NCBI RefSeq assembly: GCF_042139015.1
Contig: NZ_JBHIKY010000013.1
Location: 34,315 to 98,314, forward strand
Length of the DNA stretch: 64,000 nucleotides
DNA from: JBHIKY01 sp042139015
GTDB lineage: Bacteria > Bacillota > Bacilli > Bacillales > Marinococcaceae
Direction: 5' to 3'
Shown here: one piece after another, positions 8,022 through 17,068 of the stretch
Position numbering within the stretch: the stretch's first letter is position 1
Layout: the number at the start of each line of letters is the position of its first letter
Made by a program: the position numbers and the translations under genes
The notes under the pieces: generated by a model
Seen by the model: only the letters and a program-made list of their open reading frames with translations
The model's database searches: none
What the model was told of the DNA's origin: nothing

Positions 8022-9461
8022 TTATCCATTCCATTGCAGCATCTGAGCAATTACGAGAAAAGCGAATGCAACAGCGAGCCAGATCAAAAGCAGTGGAAAA
8101 TAAAACTTCACCCACTTCTGCCACGCAACTCCGGCAAGCGCCAGCGTTGCCATGAAATAGCCTGAGGTCGGATAGAAAATATTCCCGAGTCCGTCACCGA
8201 GCTGAAAGGCAAGAACAGCTGTCTGTCTTGTTACTCCGATTATATCAGATAAAGGGGCCATGATAGGCATAGTAACAAGAGCTTGTCCGCTTCCGGACGG
8301 TACGAGGAAATTGAATAGAAACTGAATAAAAAACATCCCAGTAGCGCTGAACATGACAGGCAATCCTTCTACAGCCGTCCCCAGTCCATAGACGACTGTG
8401 TCCATAATTTGGGCTTCTTCCATGATGACAGCAACGGCCCGCGCCACCCCTACAATAATTGCTCCAACCAGTACATCGCGGAACCCTTTATTGAAGCCTT
8501 CGCAAATTTCTGTGGTGGTAAGGCCGGCTATTAAGCCGACTACTATACCCATTATGATGAATAACCCTGACATTTCCAGCATAAACCAGCCCTGAGCCAG
8601 GACGCCGTATACAAGGATACCAAAAAAGGTAAAGGTTGCGGCAACAGCGTATTTTTGCTTCATGTTCATGGATCGTCTTTGCATATTATCAGCAGAGGCA
8701 TACATTTCTCTTTTTTCTTTATCCTCTTTATACGTCAGACTTTCTTCTGGATTCTTTCTTACTTTTTTAGCATAACGGACCACCCATGCCACTCCGGTGC
8801 TGAGAATGATAACGAATAATGCGGCTCTAAGGCCGAGACCTGAATATACTGGTAAATCAGCGATTTTTTGTCCAAGTCCCGTGTTGATCGGATTAAGAAC
8901 ACCTGCAGTAAAACCAGCTGTTGTGGAAATTAAAGCAATCCCAGCGGCAGTGACGGAATCGTATTTTAAAGCAATGAGCAGCGGCAGGATTACCGGCACA
9001 TATACTAGGCTTAATTCCTGCGTGCCAATAAGACTGCAAAGTACAGCAAACAATACCATCAACACGGGAATAACAGCAATACTTTTATTTTCAAATCTTC
9101 TAGTAAGACGATCCACTCCGATTTCAATAATTCCCGTTTCTCGGATGACCATGAACATGCCTCCGATGATAAAGGTGAAAAATACGACCTCTCCTGCATC
9201 AACCAGTCCGAGCGGAATAGCCATCATGAAATCAACCAGGCCAGTTGGGTTCTGTTCTACCGCTTGAAAAGATTCCGGATCAATTGTCGTTCTTCCCTCG
9301 GGCCCGGTCACCTCTTCAAAAGTCCCTGCCGGTATAAAATAGGTTAAAATGGCAGCCACGGCGCTGAACAAAAACAATATGACATAAATGTGCGGCATGG
9401 CGAATCTTTTTTCCTTTGATTTTTTCTCAGGAGTCTTTTGGTTTTTCAGATTAATAGCCAT
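8022..9461 (-). CDS. YfcC-family (DcuC-like) membrane carrier
   Basis: 479 aa with a basic cytoplasmic N-terminus (residues 1-22) and about twelve membrane segments. The C-terminal half carries FLVPSGSGQALVTMPIMAPL and QLGDGLGNIFYPTSGYF, typical of the YfcC/C4-dicarboxylate anaerobic carrier group. ATG 9461 follows AAGGTGG. Members move dicarboxylates or basic amino acids, and many are uncharacterised. It is divergent from the pucF gene, which suggests transport of a compound linked to purine degradation, but this is a positional inference. Confidence 0.75.
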   Translation of the reverse strand: MAINLKNQKTPEKKSKEKRFAMPHIYVILFLFSAVAAILTYFIPAGTFEEVTGPEGRTTIDPESFQAVEQNPTGLVDFMMAIPLGLVDAGEVVFFTFIIGGMFMVIRETGIIEIGVDRLTRRFENKSIAVIPVLMVLFAVLCSLIGTQELSLVYVPVILPLLIALKYDSVTAAGIALISTTAGFTAGVLNPINTGLGQKIADLPVYSGLGLRAALFVIILSTGVAWVVRYAKKVRKNPEESLTYKEDKEKREMYASADNMQRRSMNMKQKYAVAATFTFFGILVYGVLAQGWFMLEMSGLFIIMGIVVGLIAGLTTTEICEGFNKGFRDVLVGAIIVGVARAVAVIMEEAQIMDTVVYGLGTAVEGLPVMFSATGMFFIQFLFNFLVPSGSGQALVTMPIMAPLSDIIGVTRQTAVLAFQLGDGLGNIFYPTSGYFMATLALAGVAWQKWVKFYFPLLLIWLAVAFAFLVIAQMLQWNG

Positions 9462-9815
9462 CTTTTTCCACCTTCAAATTTTTATTTCTTGTGCCATGCT
9501 GCATTTTGATGAGTGGTTCTGAGTCTCCCGGTCCCGCCTCCTTTTCATTTCGAAAAATAATTCACTCATTTACGTTAACTTTGTTCACATATTATCGGAT
9601 ATGGTCGAAAAATGTCATTATGCTCTATGACTAAATCAACATCGATTTTCTGTATACTTCATACAAAAGAGTAAATATAACTAGTTAAATTTCACAAAAA
9701 CCCAATAAGAAATTGACATATATGCTAATGATTTAACGACATCCTATCAGTAAAATTTAATACATACCTTTTAGTTGTTATATTTGCTTACACTAAAATC
9801 AATGGGAGGGTCTTC
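9462..9815. other. Divergent promoter region between the YfcC-type carrier and pucF
   Basis: 354 bases without a gene. A minus-strand promoter for the carrier is likely at 9591-9618: -35 ATGACA, a 16-base spacer, -10 GATAAT. GGGAGGG precedes the pucF start. Short ATGACTAA/GCTAAT motifs are scattered here, but no confident PucR box was identified. Confidence 0.5.
9591..9618 (-). promoter_or_regulatory. Putative sigma-A promoter of the YfcC-type gene
   Basis: Minus strand: ATGACA (9618-9613), 16-base spacer, GATAAT (9596-9591). One mismatch to consensus in each box. Confidence 0.35.
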
Positions 9816-11063
9816 ATGACAATTCGTTCCGACCTATCTCCTCCATCTACAAGGACCATTCATGAACTAATAGAATGGCTGGCGTCTTTTGGAGAGACAG
9901 ACAAAAACGGCGTTACAAGGCTTTTATATTCCGCTCCATGGCTGGAGGCCCAGCTGGCCATAAAAAATAAAATGATGACAACAGGATTCGATACCTTCTT
10001 TGATGATGCAGGGAATTTATTTGGAAGGTTATCCGGCACGGACACCGATGCTCCGGTCATCCTCACCGGATCCCATATCGACTCCGTCGTAAATGGAGGT
10101 AAATACGATGGGAGCTATGGCATCATTGCTTCCTTATTGGCAGCTTCCATGCTGCTTTCCAAATATGGCAGACCGAGGAAAACTATTGAGGTTGTTTCGC
10201 TCTGTGAAGAAGAAGGAAGTCGGTTTCCAATAACCTTTTGGGGCTCAGGGAGTATTACCGGTGCTTATAGCGATCAGGATCCTTCCTCTCTATATGACAA
10301 AGAAGGAATTTCCCTCAAGCAGGCAATGGAAGATGCAGGATTCGGCGTGGGCGACCACCCCGCTCCGCGCCGGAACGACATAGACTGTTTCATCGAACTT
10401 CATATTGAACAGGGGAACGATCTTGAACTTTCCGATAAATCAATCGGCATTGTCCAAAGCATCGTCGGGCAGCGTCGTTACCACATTCAAGTGCAGGGGA
10501 AAAGCAATCACGCAGGCACCACGCCTATGCAAAACCGCCAGGACGCGATGGCTGCATCAGCAGAATTAATTACAAAATTGACGAATAAGGCAAAGTCTAT
10601 AGATCCTCATTTCGTAGCAACCGTCGGTAAGATAGAGGCGAAGCCGAACACCCCGAATGTCATTGCCGGGGAAGTAATATTTTCCCTGGATCTGCGCCAT
10701 CCAGATCTGAACATGTTAGATTCGTACTGTGCAGATATGAAGAAGCTTTTCGAACAGGCAGAAGCACAGTCGAATGTAAAAATTACAGCAGAACCGTGGA
10801 CTAATGTCACTCCAGTAGAGATGGATTCAACGATATCCAGCTTGGCTTATCAAATAACCGAACAAAAACGGCTTCCAGCACAATATATGTTCAGTGGGGC
10901 CGGGCACGATGCACAAATGTTTGGTTCAGCTATCCCTGCTTCATTAATCTTTGTGCCAAGCAGAGACGGAATCAGTCACGCACCGGATGAATTCACTGAA
11001 TTAATAGATTTACAGAACGGCATCGCTGTTCTGTCAGATATGTTATATGACCTTGCGTATTAG
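9816..11063 (+). CDS. pucF: Allantoate amidohydrolase (M20 family)
   Basis: 415 aa. Shows the binuclear metal peptidase M20/allantoate amidohydrolase signatures: TGSHIDSVVNGGKYDGSYG (metal His and Asp), EEEGSRFP (bridging Glu), FIELHIEQGNDLE, VGQRRYHIQVQGKSNHAGT (dimerisation domain start) and SGAGHDAQMF near the C-terminus. It hydrolyses allantoate to ureidoglycine, ammonia and CO2. ATG 9816 has GGGAGGG seven bases before it. The next gene, pucG, consumes the product, which supports allantoate rather than another N-carbamoyl amino acid as substrate. Confidence 0.9.
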   Translation: MTIRSDLSPPSTRTIHELIEWLASFGETDKNGVTRLLYSAPWLEAQLAIKNKMMTTGFDTFFDDAGNLFGRLSGTDTDAPVILTGSHIDSVVNGGKYDGSYGIIASLLAASMLLSKYGRPRKTIEVVSLCEEEGSRFPITFWGSGSITGAYSDQDPSSLYDKEGISLKQAMEDAGFGVGDHPAPRRNDIDCFIELHIEQGNDLELSDKSIGIVQSIVGQRRYHIQVQGKSNHAGTTPMQNRQDAMAASAELITKLTNKAKSIDPHFVATVGKIEAKPNTPNVIAGEVIFSLDLRHPDLNMLDSYCADMKKLFEQAEAQSNVKITAEPWTNVTPVEMDSTISSLAYQITEQKRLPAQYMFSGAGHDAQMFGSAIPASLIFVPSRDGISHAPDEFTELIDLQNGIAVLSDMLYDLAY

Positions 11064-11086
11064 CATGCATGTAGGAGGGATTTTGA

Positions 11087-12334
11087 ATGGAAAGCAGCAC
11101 CTACCCAGCCCCTAGACGTACGATAATGACTCCAGGCCCGGTGGAAGCGGATCCGCGTGTGCTTCGTGCCATGAGCGCCCCGGTATTAGGGCAATTTGAC
11201 CCCGCCTTTACCTCCATCATGAATGACGTAATGGAAATGCTGAGAAAAGTTTTTCGTACGGATAATCATTGGGCATATCCAATCGACGGCACTTCCAGAT
11301 CAGGTATTGAAGCCGTGCTGTGCAGTATTATTCAGCCGGGAAGCAAAGTATTTATTCCAATATTCGGCAGGTTCGGACATTTATTAATGGAGATCAGCGA
11401 AAGGTACGGAGCAGATGTATACACGATGGAGTGTGAGTGGGGTACAGTATTTGATTCGCAGAATGTCATTTTAGAAATGAAAAAAGTCCAGCCCGACATT
11501 GTTGCTGCAGTGCATGGCGAAACATCAACGGGCTGTATGCAGCCATTGGCAGAAATCGGGAAAGCCTGCCGGGACATGGATGCATTGTTTGTAGTAGATG
11601 CGGTTGCAACCATTGGAGGCACACCGGTTTATGTTGACGAGTGGTTTATTGACGCTGCAGCCGGCGGCACACAAAAATGCATATCAGTACCATCCGGGAT
11701 GGCGCCAATCACCTACAACAGCCGAGTGGAGAAAATCATCAATTCGCGAAAAAAAGTTGAACGCGGCATCGCCACAGCTGCGGACAAAAATCATACCGAG
11801 TCACCTATTATCAGCAACTATTTTGATTTAAGTCAGCTGCAGGATTACTGGAGTCCGAGAAGACTGAACCATCATACGGAAGCTACTTCAATGCTCTATG
11901 CCCTGCATGAAGGACTTCGGGTGATTTTACTAGAAGGGCTTGAAAAACGCTTTTCCCGTCACATATTTCATGAGAGAGCCCTGATGACCGGCATAGAGGC
12001 AATGGGTCTTGATTTATATGTAAAGCACGAGGCAAAGCTTCCGGTAGTAACCTGTGTGAAAGTTCCTGACGGGATCGACGCAGATGCTGTGCGCCGGATG
12101 CTTTTACAGGAATTTGGAGTTGAAATTGCCAGCTCCTTCGGTCCGCTCCATGGAAAGATTTGGCGTATCGGAACAATGGGCTACAGCTGCCGAAAAGAAA
12201 ATGTTTATTTTGTTCTCAGCTCCCTTGAAGCAGTGCTCTCCTATTTCGATGCCCCCATCAAACCAGGAAAAGCTCTGCAGTCCGTATTGTCTTATTACTA
12301 TGAAACTGGGCATGACAACTCTATTGGACTGTAA
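11087..12334 (+). CDS. pucG: (S)-ureidoglycine--glyoxylate aminotransferase
   Basis: 415 aa class V aminotransferase. The N-terminal PRRTIMTPGPVEADPRVL and APVLGQFDPAF motifs, IDGTSRSGIEA for PLP phosphate binding, DAVATIGG with the PLP aspartate, and GGTQKCISVPSG with the PLP lysine are all present. B. subtilis PucG moves the amino group of ureidoglycine to glyoxylate, giving oxalurate and glycine. It follows pucF by 23 bases with its own GGAGGG. Length matches the family. Confidence 0.9.
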   Translation: MESSTYPAPRRTIMTPGPVEADPRVLRAMSAPVLGQFDPAFTSIMNDVMEMLRKVFRTDNHWAYPIDGTSRSGIEAVLCSIIQPGSKVFIPIFGRFGHLLMEISERYGADVYTMECEWGTVFDSQNVILEMKKVQPDIVAAVHGETSTGCMQPLAEIGKACRDMDALFVVDAVATIGGTPVYVDEWFIDAAAGGTQKCISVPSGMAPITYNSRVEKIINSRKKVERGIATAADKNHTESPIISNYFDLSQLQDYWSPRRLNHHTEATSMLYALHEGLRVILLEGLEKRFSRHIFHERALMTGIEAMGLDLYVKHEAKLPVVTCVKVPDGIDADAVRRMLLQEFGVEIASSFGPLHGKIWRIGTMGYSCRKENVYFVLSSLEAVLSYFDAPIKPGKALQSVLSYYYETGHDNSIGL

Positions 12335-12347
12335 AGGAGGAAAATTG

Positions 12348-13958
12348 ATGAAGGACCAGCTTGCCTCATACCCCTACCGTTCAAAGCGAGTCAGCACCAT
12401 CGGAAGAAAAGGGATGACAGCCACTTCTCATCCGCTTGCTTCTCAGGCCGGACTTGACATGTTGAAAATAGGTGGAAATGCAGTGGATGCTGCTATTGCA
12501 ATGGCTGCTTGTCTAACTGTAGTTGAACCGTCCTCAAACGGTATCGGAGGTGATGCGTTTGCCCTCGTTTGGATAAATGAAGACCTTTATGGATTAAACG
12601 CGAGCGGGCCGGCACCGCAAAGTATTTCAGCAGAACAGCTTAAACAGGACGGGCACCAGGAAATGCCTGCCCGCGGCTTTACGCCAGTCACCGTCCCAGG
12701 CGCTCCGGCGGCATGGGCCGCACTGTCTGATCGCTTCGGCAGACTTCCTTTTCAGGAATTACTTCAACCGGCAATCACTTATGCCAGGGAAGGTTATGCC
12801 TTAACACCTACCCTGGCGAGAAATTGGCGGAAAGCCATCCTGGAATTAACATCTTCTATAGAAGGGGAGAGGTTTGATCATTTCTTTCAAACATTCGCAC
12901 CCAAAGGGTCTGTTCCAAACGCGGGTGATGTATGGAAGTCGGAGGCTTTCGCCGATACACTCGAAAAAATTGCCGAATCGAAAAGCAGGGATTTTTATGA
13001 GGGGATTCTCGCCGGCCAGATAGATACTTTTTCAAAACAGCACGGCGGTTACATCCGCAAACAGGACTTAGAAGCATATGCACCTGAATGGGTCACCCCC
13101 ATCGGCACCTCCTATAAAGGATATGATATTTGGGAAATCCCGCCAAATGGTCAGGGACTGATTGCATTGATGGCACTCAATCTGTTAAAATCTGAATCTT
13201 TCCCCCACAAAGAAAATGTAGACACTTATCATCACCAGATCGAAGCTATGAAGCTCGCTTTTGCAGATGGAGAAAAATTTATCACAGATTCACGGGAAAT
13301 GACGGTGAAAGCAGAGATGTTATTAACCGAAGCATATGCAGCTGAACGCAGAGCTCTTATAAACGGGAAAGCCCGGCTGCCAGAGTCTGGTCAGCCGCAG
13401 CACAGCGGAACGGTCTATTTGGCGGCGGCGGACGAAGAAGGCTGCATGGTCTCCTTTATTCAAAGTAACTACCAGGATTTTGGATCCGCTCTACTCGTCC
13501 CCGGAACCGGTATTTTACTTCAAAACCGCGGACATAATTTTTCACTGAACCCCGATCATTCAAACTTTTTACAACCAGGCAAGAAAACATACCACACAAT
13601 TATACCCGGCTTTATTACAAAGGATAAACAGCCAATCGGGCCGTTCGGAGTAATGGGCGCCTTTATGCAGCCCCAGGGCCATGTTCAGACGGTAATGAAT
13701 ATGATTGATTTTAAGCTGAATCCACAGGCGGCCCTCGATGCACCGCGCTGGCAGTGGCTGAAGGATAAACAAATTATGCTGGAAACCTCTGCCCCGCCTC
13801 ATGTTATTGAAGGTCTTGCCGCAAGGGGACATGAGGTAGTCATTTCTCCTGATTCGAATGAATTGGGCAGAGGACAGGTTATTTGGAGAGATCCGGAGTC
13901 ACATGTATTGTACGGCGGAACTGAATCAAGAACAGACGGCGCGATCGCTGTCTGGTAA
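12348..13958 (+). CDS. ywrD: Gamma-glutamyltransferase family protein (YwrD-like)
   Basis: 536 aa from ATG 12348, which sits eight bases after AAAGGAGG; the frame is open further upstream but lies inside pucG. Ntn-hydrolase fold: GGNAVDAAIAMAACLTVVEP near the N-terminus, IGGDAFALVW, and the catalytic threonine in QHSGTVYLAAADEEG, where autocleavage would split large and small subunits. No signal peptide is seen, unlike secreted GGT. The two following genes are a split chromate-type transporter, the same company that ywrD keeps in B. subtilis. Its link to purine breakdown is unclear; glutathione or gamma-glutamyl amide turnover is possible. Confidence 0.8.
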   Translation: MKDQLASYPYRSKRVSTIGRKGMTATSHPLASQAGLDMLKIGGNAVDAAIAMAACLTVVEPSSNGIGGDAFALVWINEDLYGLNASGPAPQSISAEQLKQDGHQEMPARGFTPVTVPGAPAAWAALSDRFGRLPFQELLQPAITYAREGYALTPTLARNWRKAILELTSSIEGERFDHFFQTFAPKGSVPNAGDVWKSEAFADTLEKIAESKSRDFYEGILAGQIDTFSKQHGGYIRKQDLEAYAPEWVTPIGTSYKGYDIWEIPPNGQGLIALMALNLLKSESFPHKENVDTYHHQIEAMKLAFADGEKFITDSREMTVKAEMLLTEAYAAERRALINGKARLPESGQPQHSGTVYLAAADEEGCMVSFIQSNYQDFGSALLVPGTGILLQNRGHNFSLNPDHSNFLQPGKKTYHTIIPGFITKDKQPIGPFGVMGAFMQPQGHVQTVMNMIDFKLNPQAALDAPRWQWLKDKQIMLETSAPPHVIEGLAARGHEVVISPDSNELGRGQVIWRDPESHVLYGGTESRTDGAIAVW

Positions 13959-13981
13959 CGGAGAGACGGAGTTGATGTCTT

Positions 13982-14542
13982 ATGGATTGGTCCACGCAGA
14001 AGAAATTATTCACAGGGTTTTTCCGTGCGGGTATGCTTGGATACGGCGGCGGCCCTGCTTCTATTCCGCTCGTCCATAAAGAAGTAGTAGAAAACTATGA
14101 TTGGATTACGGATGAGGAATTTCAAGAGATTTTAGCAATCGGAAACACGCTGCCGGGCCCGATTTTTACGAAAATGGCAGGCTACATCGGTTACCGCATT
14201 GCCGGACCTGCCGGCTTGTTAACTGCCCTTGCCGCAAGCGTACTCCCAACTGTAGTGCTGATGATCAGTTTAATAGGATTTTTAATGGCATTTCGGGAGT
14301 CGCCGATAATTGCCGGAATGACCCAGGCAATTGCCGCTGTTGTCGGAGTCATGCTGATGTCCCTCACTTATCAAACAGTGAAAAGCGCTAAAGCAAAAGT
14401 CGGCTGGCCGATGGCTGTATTTCTTTGCATTTTCAGTATTATTATTCTTGAGCTGTTAAATATTCATCCAGCAATTCTGATTGTCGTGCTGCTCACTGCC
14501 GGCTTCACACTCTGGAATCTTCCGAAAGGCGTGGTAAAATGA
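13982..14542 (+). CDS. ywrB: Chromate transporter family protein, first half (YwrB-like)
   Basis: 186 aa with five to six membrane segments. The half-size ChrA motif GYGGGPASIPLV (residues about 20-31), WITDEEFQEILAIGNTLPGP and TKMAGYIGY are present. Bacillus split chromate transporters work as a pair of paralogous halves, and the next gene, overlapping by four bases, is the second half. Real substrate in most bacteria is unproven; sulfate or chromate efflux is the family assignment. Confidence 0.8.
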   Translation: MDWSTQKKLFTGFFRAGMLGYGGGPASIPLVHKEVVENYDWITDEEFQEILAIGNTLPGPIFTKMAGYIGYRIAGPAGLLTALAASVLPTVVLMISLIGFLMAFRESPIIAGMTQAIAAVVGVMLMSLTYQTVKSAKAKVGWPMAVFLCIFSIIILELLNIHPAILIVVLLTAGFTLWNLPKGVVK

Positions 14543-15069
14543 TATATTGGGAGCTGTTTTTAGCCTTTTTTATTCCAGGAATAGTCGGTTACGGCGGCGG
14601 GCCGGCCTCCATTCCGTTAATCGAATATGAGGTCGTTCAAAAATATGAATGGATAAGTGTGAACCAGTTCGGCGAAATATTAGCCCTTGGCAATACTCTC
14701 CCTGGACCGATCGCAACGAAAATGGCAGGCTATATCGGCTATGAAATGGCAGGCATCCCCGGAGCGTTTATTGCTTTATTTGCTACAATTGCCCCATCTT
14801 TAATTGCAATGCTGCTGCTTCTAAGCCTGCTTTTAAAATTTAAAGATTCCCCTCGAGTCAAGCAAATGACCGCATTTATCCGGCCAGCGGTTGCCGTGCT
14901 GTTAGGAGTGCTTGCTATACAGTTTTTCCAGAATGCCCATGAAGGTGCCGGAATAATGCACACGGCCGTTTTAGGAGTCGGAAGCTTTTTAATGTTCGAA
15001 AAAAGCAGGCTCCATCCTTCGATGGTGATCCTGCTCGCGCTTCTTTATGGCGCAGTATTTTTATCGTAA
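14539..15069 (+). CDS. ywrA: Chromate transporter family protein, second half (YwrA-like)
   Basis: 176 aa, paralogous to the preceding protein: GYGGGPASIPLIEYEVV, WISVNQFGEILALGNTLPGP, TKMAGYIGYEMAG. The ATG overlaps the previous stop (ATGA), so the two are coupled and probably form a heterodimer. A terminator follows at 15078-15106, which ends the pucF-to-ywrA transcription unit. Confidence 0.8.
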   Translation: MIYWELFLAFFIPGIVGYGGGPASIPLIEYEVVQKYEWISVNQFGEILALGNTLPGPIATKMAGYIGYEMAGIPGAFIALFATIAPSLIAMLLLLSLLLKFKDSPRVKQMTAFIRPAVAVLLGVLAIQFFQNAHEGAGIMHTAVLGVGSFLMFEKSRLHPSMVILLALLYGAVFLS

Positions 15070-15077
15070 AAATTTGG

Positions 15078-15106
15078 AATACCGCCTAAACGCGGTATTT
15101 TTTTCT
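15078..15106 (+). terminator. Terminator after the YwrA-like gene
   Basis: Stem AATACCGC/GCGGTATT with a six-base loop, followed by seven or more T. Confidence 0.9.
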
Positions 15107-15265
15107 TTATCTATTTTTCTCTGGTAGGTTATATGACAATAGTTGCTCCTGTTACATCATTCATTGATACGATAAGGCTACCGTTTGTAAAAGATGACTA
15201 GTTTTTCGTTGATTATTGTTTAGTTTGTCTAATGAATGATGATTAGAAAAAGGAGGAGCACGGCT

Positions 15266-16897
15266 GTGAATATCGCGGATGTATTACTGTTACCAGGCCT
15301 CGAAGAAGCGAAAATTGTCGCAGGTGCTGACGGTAAGGATACTAAAGTTAGAAATGTAAATATGATGGATGCCCCTGACATCAGCAGCTATTTACAGGCA
15401 AATGACTTGCTTGTAACGACCGCGTACCATTTTAAAGACGACACCTTTCTGCTTCTGGATCTGATTCAGCACATGTCCAGAGAGGGGTGCGCAGGTCTTG
15501 GAATTAAAACGAAACGATTTTTAAATGAGATTCCCCAGGACGCCTTACAATTGGCAGAAATGCTTAATTTTCCAATCATTGATCTCCCCTCTAAAACGAG
15601 TCTCAGCTCGATTGTGAATCAAATCCTTAGTTCAATCTTGAATATGCGTACCAATGAACTGCAGCAGGCCATCAACTCTCATCAAAAGTTCACTGAACAT
15701 ATTATGAGTGGTAAAGGCTTAAAAACTCTCTTAATCCAGATCTCTGAGATAGCCGGCCACCATGTACTTTTACTCGATCCACATACTAAATTACTGCACT
15801 CTTCCCATGATTACACATCCATTCAGCAAGAAATTGAAGAGTTGAACACTAAAGGCTTTCAGCTGTTTTTACCGAGAACTACTTTCACGTCCTTTAGTAT
15901 TTTTACAAAGCAGCAAGTCCAGACGGTGGCCGTTTTCCCTATTTACACTCATCAAAAAAATCGGGGCATACTCGTTGTGCTTGGTGAACTCGATTACACG
16001 GACAGCGGAGCTGTTTTATCGATTGAACAGGCAACAAATGTTATTGCATTTGAACTGATGAAGGAAAACGCATTAAAACAGCAGGCACAGCGAGCGAAGA
16101 ACGAATTTTTTATTAACTATCTCGATGGCGCTTTTTCCTCCAACGAAGAAATTACAAACCGTGCGAAGGAATTCGGTATTATCCATGATCATAAATACAC
16201 GTGTATTGTTGGAAAGCTTGACCGGGATACCTCTTCGCTCAGCTTTGCGACCCATCAGCGGGAAACCGATGATGTATTTGAGTTTGTTGAAGGTGAGCTC
16301 TCCGATTTTCCTTTTTCCCCACATTTTTTTACGAAGGGAGACAGTGTTGTTATTGTTGCCGTAATGAATGACAGCTCTCCACAGGCTTACTCCGATATAC
16401 AAGCTGCTATGCTAAACATTCAGCAGAGAGTTGGGACGTATTTTCAACGACATGTGTCATTTGGCGTCAGCAGTACGGCTCCGCAATTTACCGAGGTAAA
16501 GCATGCTGTTACTGAGGCTGAAGACACACTGCAGACAGGTTATCTATCAGGAAAAAAATCCTTTATTCAGACGTACCAGACAAAGGATATTGCGGAGCTT
16601 CTCCGGATTATCCCTGCTGATGAGTTAAAGAAATTTTATTCCTATACTCTACAGAAATTAGCTCAACCGGCACACCAGGATGACCACCTGTTACACACAT
16701 TATTCGTCTATCTCGAAACCCACTGCCAGATTTCAGAAACTGCCAAACGGTTATATATTCATCGCAACACAGTTATTTACCGATTAGAAAAATGTGAAGA
16801 ACTCCTTCAGGGAGCAAGTCTGAAAGATCCCGACACAACCCTGCGCCTTCGCCTTGCTTTTCGCATCCAGCACACCCTCCCTGAAAAAATTATTTAA
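15266..16897 (+). CDS. pucR: PucR-family purine catabolism regulator
   Basis: 543 aa from GTG 15266, nine bases after AGGAGG; the upstream in-frame ATG 15236 has no ribosome binding site. The N-terminal PucR domain (about residues 1-125) starts NIADVLLLPGLEEAKIVAG; a GGDEF-like central region follows; and the C-terminal HTH is LYIHRNTVIYRLEKCEELL (about residues 500-520). In B. subtilis PucR activates puc operons under nitrogen limitation with allantoin-type effectors. An 11-bp inverted repeat, CATCATTCATT (15155-15165) and AATGAATGATG (15231-15241), flanks its promoter region and could be an autoregulatory site. Confidence 0.85.
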   Translation: MNIADVLLLPGLEEAKIVAGADGKDTKVRNVNMMDAPDISSYLQANDLLVTTAYHFKDDTFLLLDLIQHMSREGCAGLGIKTKRFLNEIPQDALQLAEMLNFPIIDLPSKTSLSSIVNQILSSILNMRTNELQQAINSHQKFTEHIMSGKGLKTLLIQISEIAGHHVLLLDPHTKLLHSSHDYTSIQQEIEELNTKGFQLFLPRTTFTSFSIFTKQQVQTVAVFPIYTHQKNRGILVVLGELDYTDSGAVLSIEQATNVIAFELMKENALKQQAQRAKNEFFINYLDGAFSSNEEITNRAKEFGIIHDHKYTCIVGKLDRDTSSLSFATHQRETDDVFEFVEGELSDFPFSPHFFTKGDSVVIVAVMNDSSPQAYSDIQAAMLNIQQRVGTYFQRHVSFGVSSTAPQFTEVKHAVTEAEDTLQTGYLSGKKSFIQTYQTKDIAELLRIIPADELKKFYSYTLQKLAQPAHQDDHLLHTLFVYLETHCQISETAKRLYIHRNTVIYRLEKCEELLQGASLKDPDTTLRLRLAFRIQHTLPEKII

Positions 16898-17068
16898 TGA
16901 TTGATAATTTAACATGAAATAAAATTATTACTGTTTTTTGTATAATTCATCCATTTTTGAGTGATTTTACAGCGAAAGTAGCCAATGACAATACTTCCCT
17001 CTCTAAGCTATTGTGTGAACTAACATTACATTTATTTGTAAATTTTTATCACTAGAGGGGAGATTCTC

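Noticed and set aside
9660..9815. B. subtilis-type PucR box upstream of pucF
   Set aside because: No stretch with an acceptable match to the published box was found; only short GCTAAT/GACTAA pieces occur.
12084..12347. N-terminal extension of the gamma-glutamyltransferase frame
   Set aside because: It lies inside pucG; ATG 12348 has an ideal ribosome binding site, and the family N-terminus fits there.
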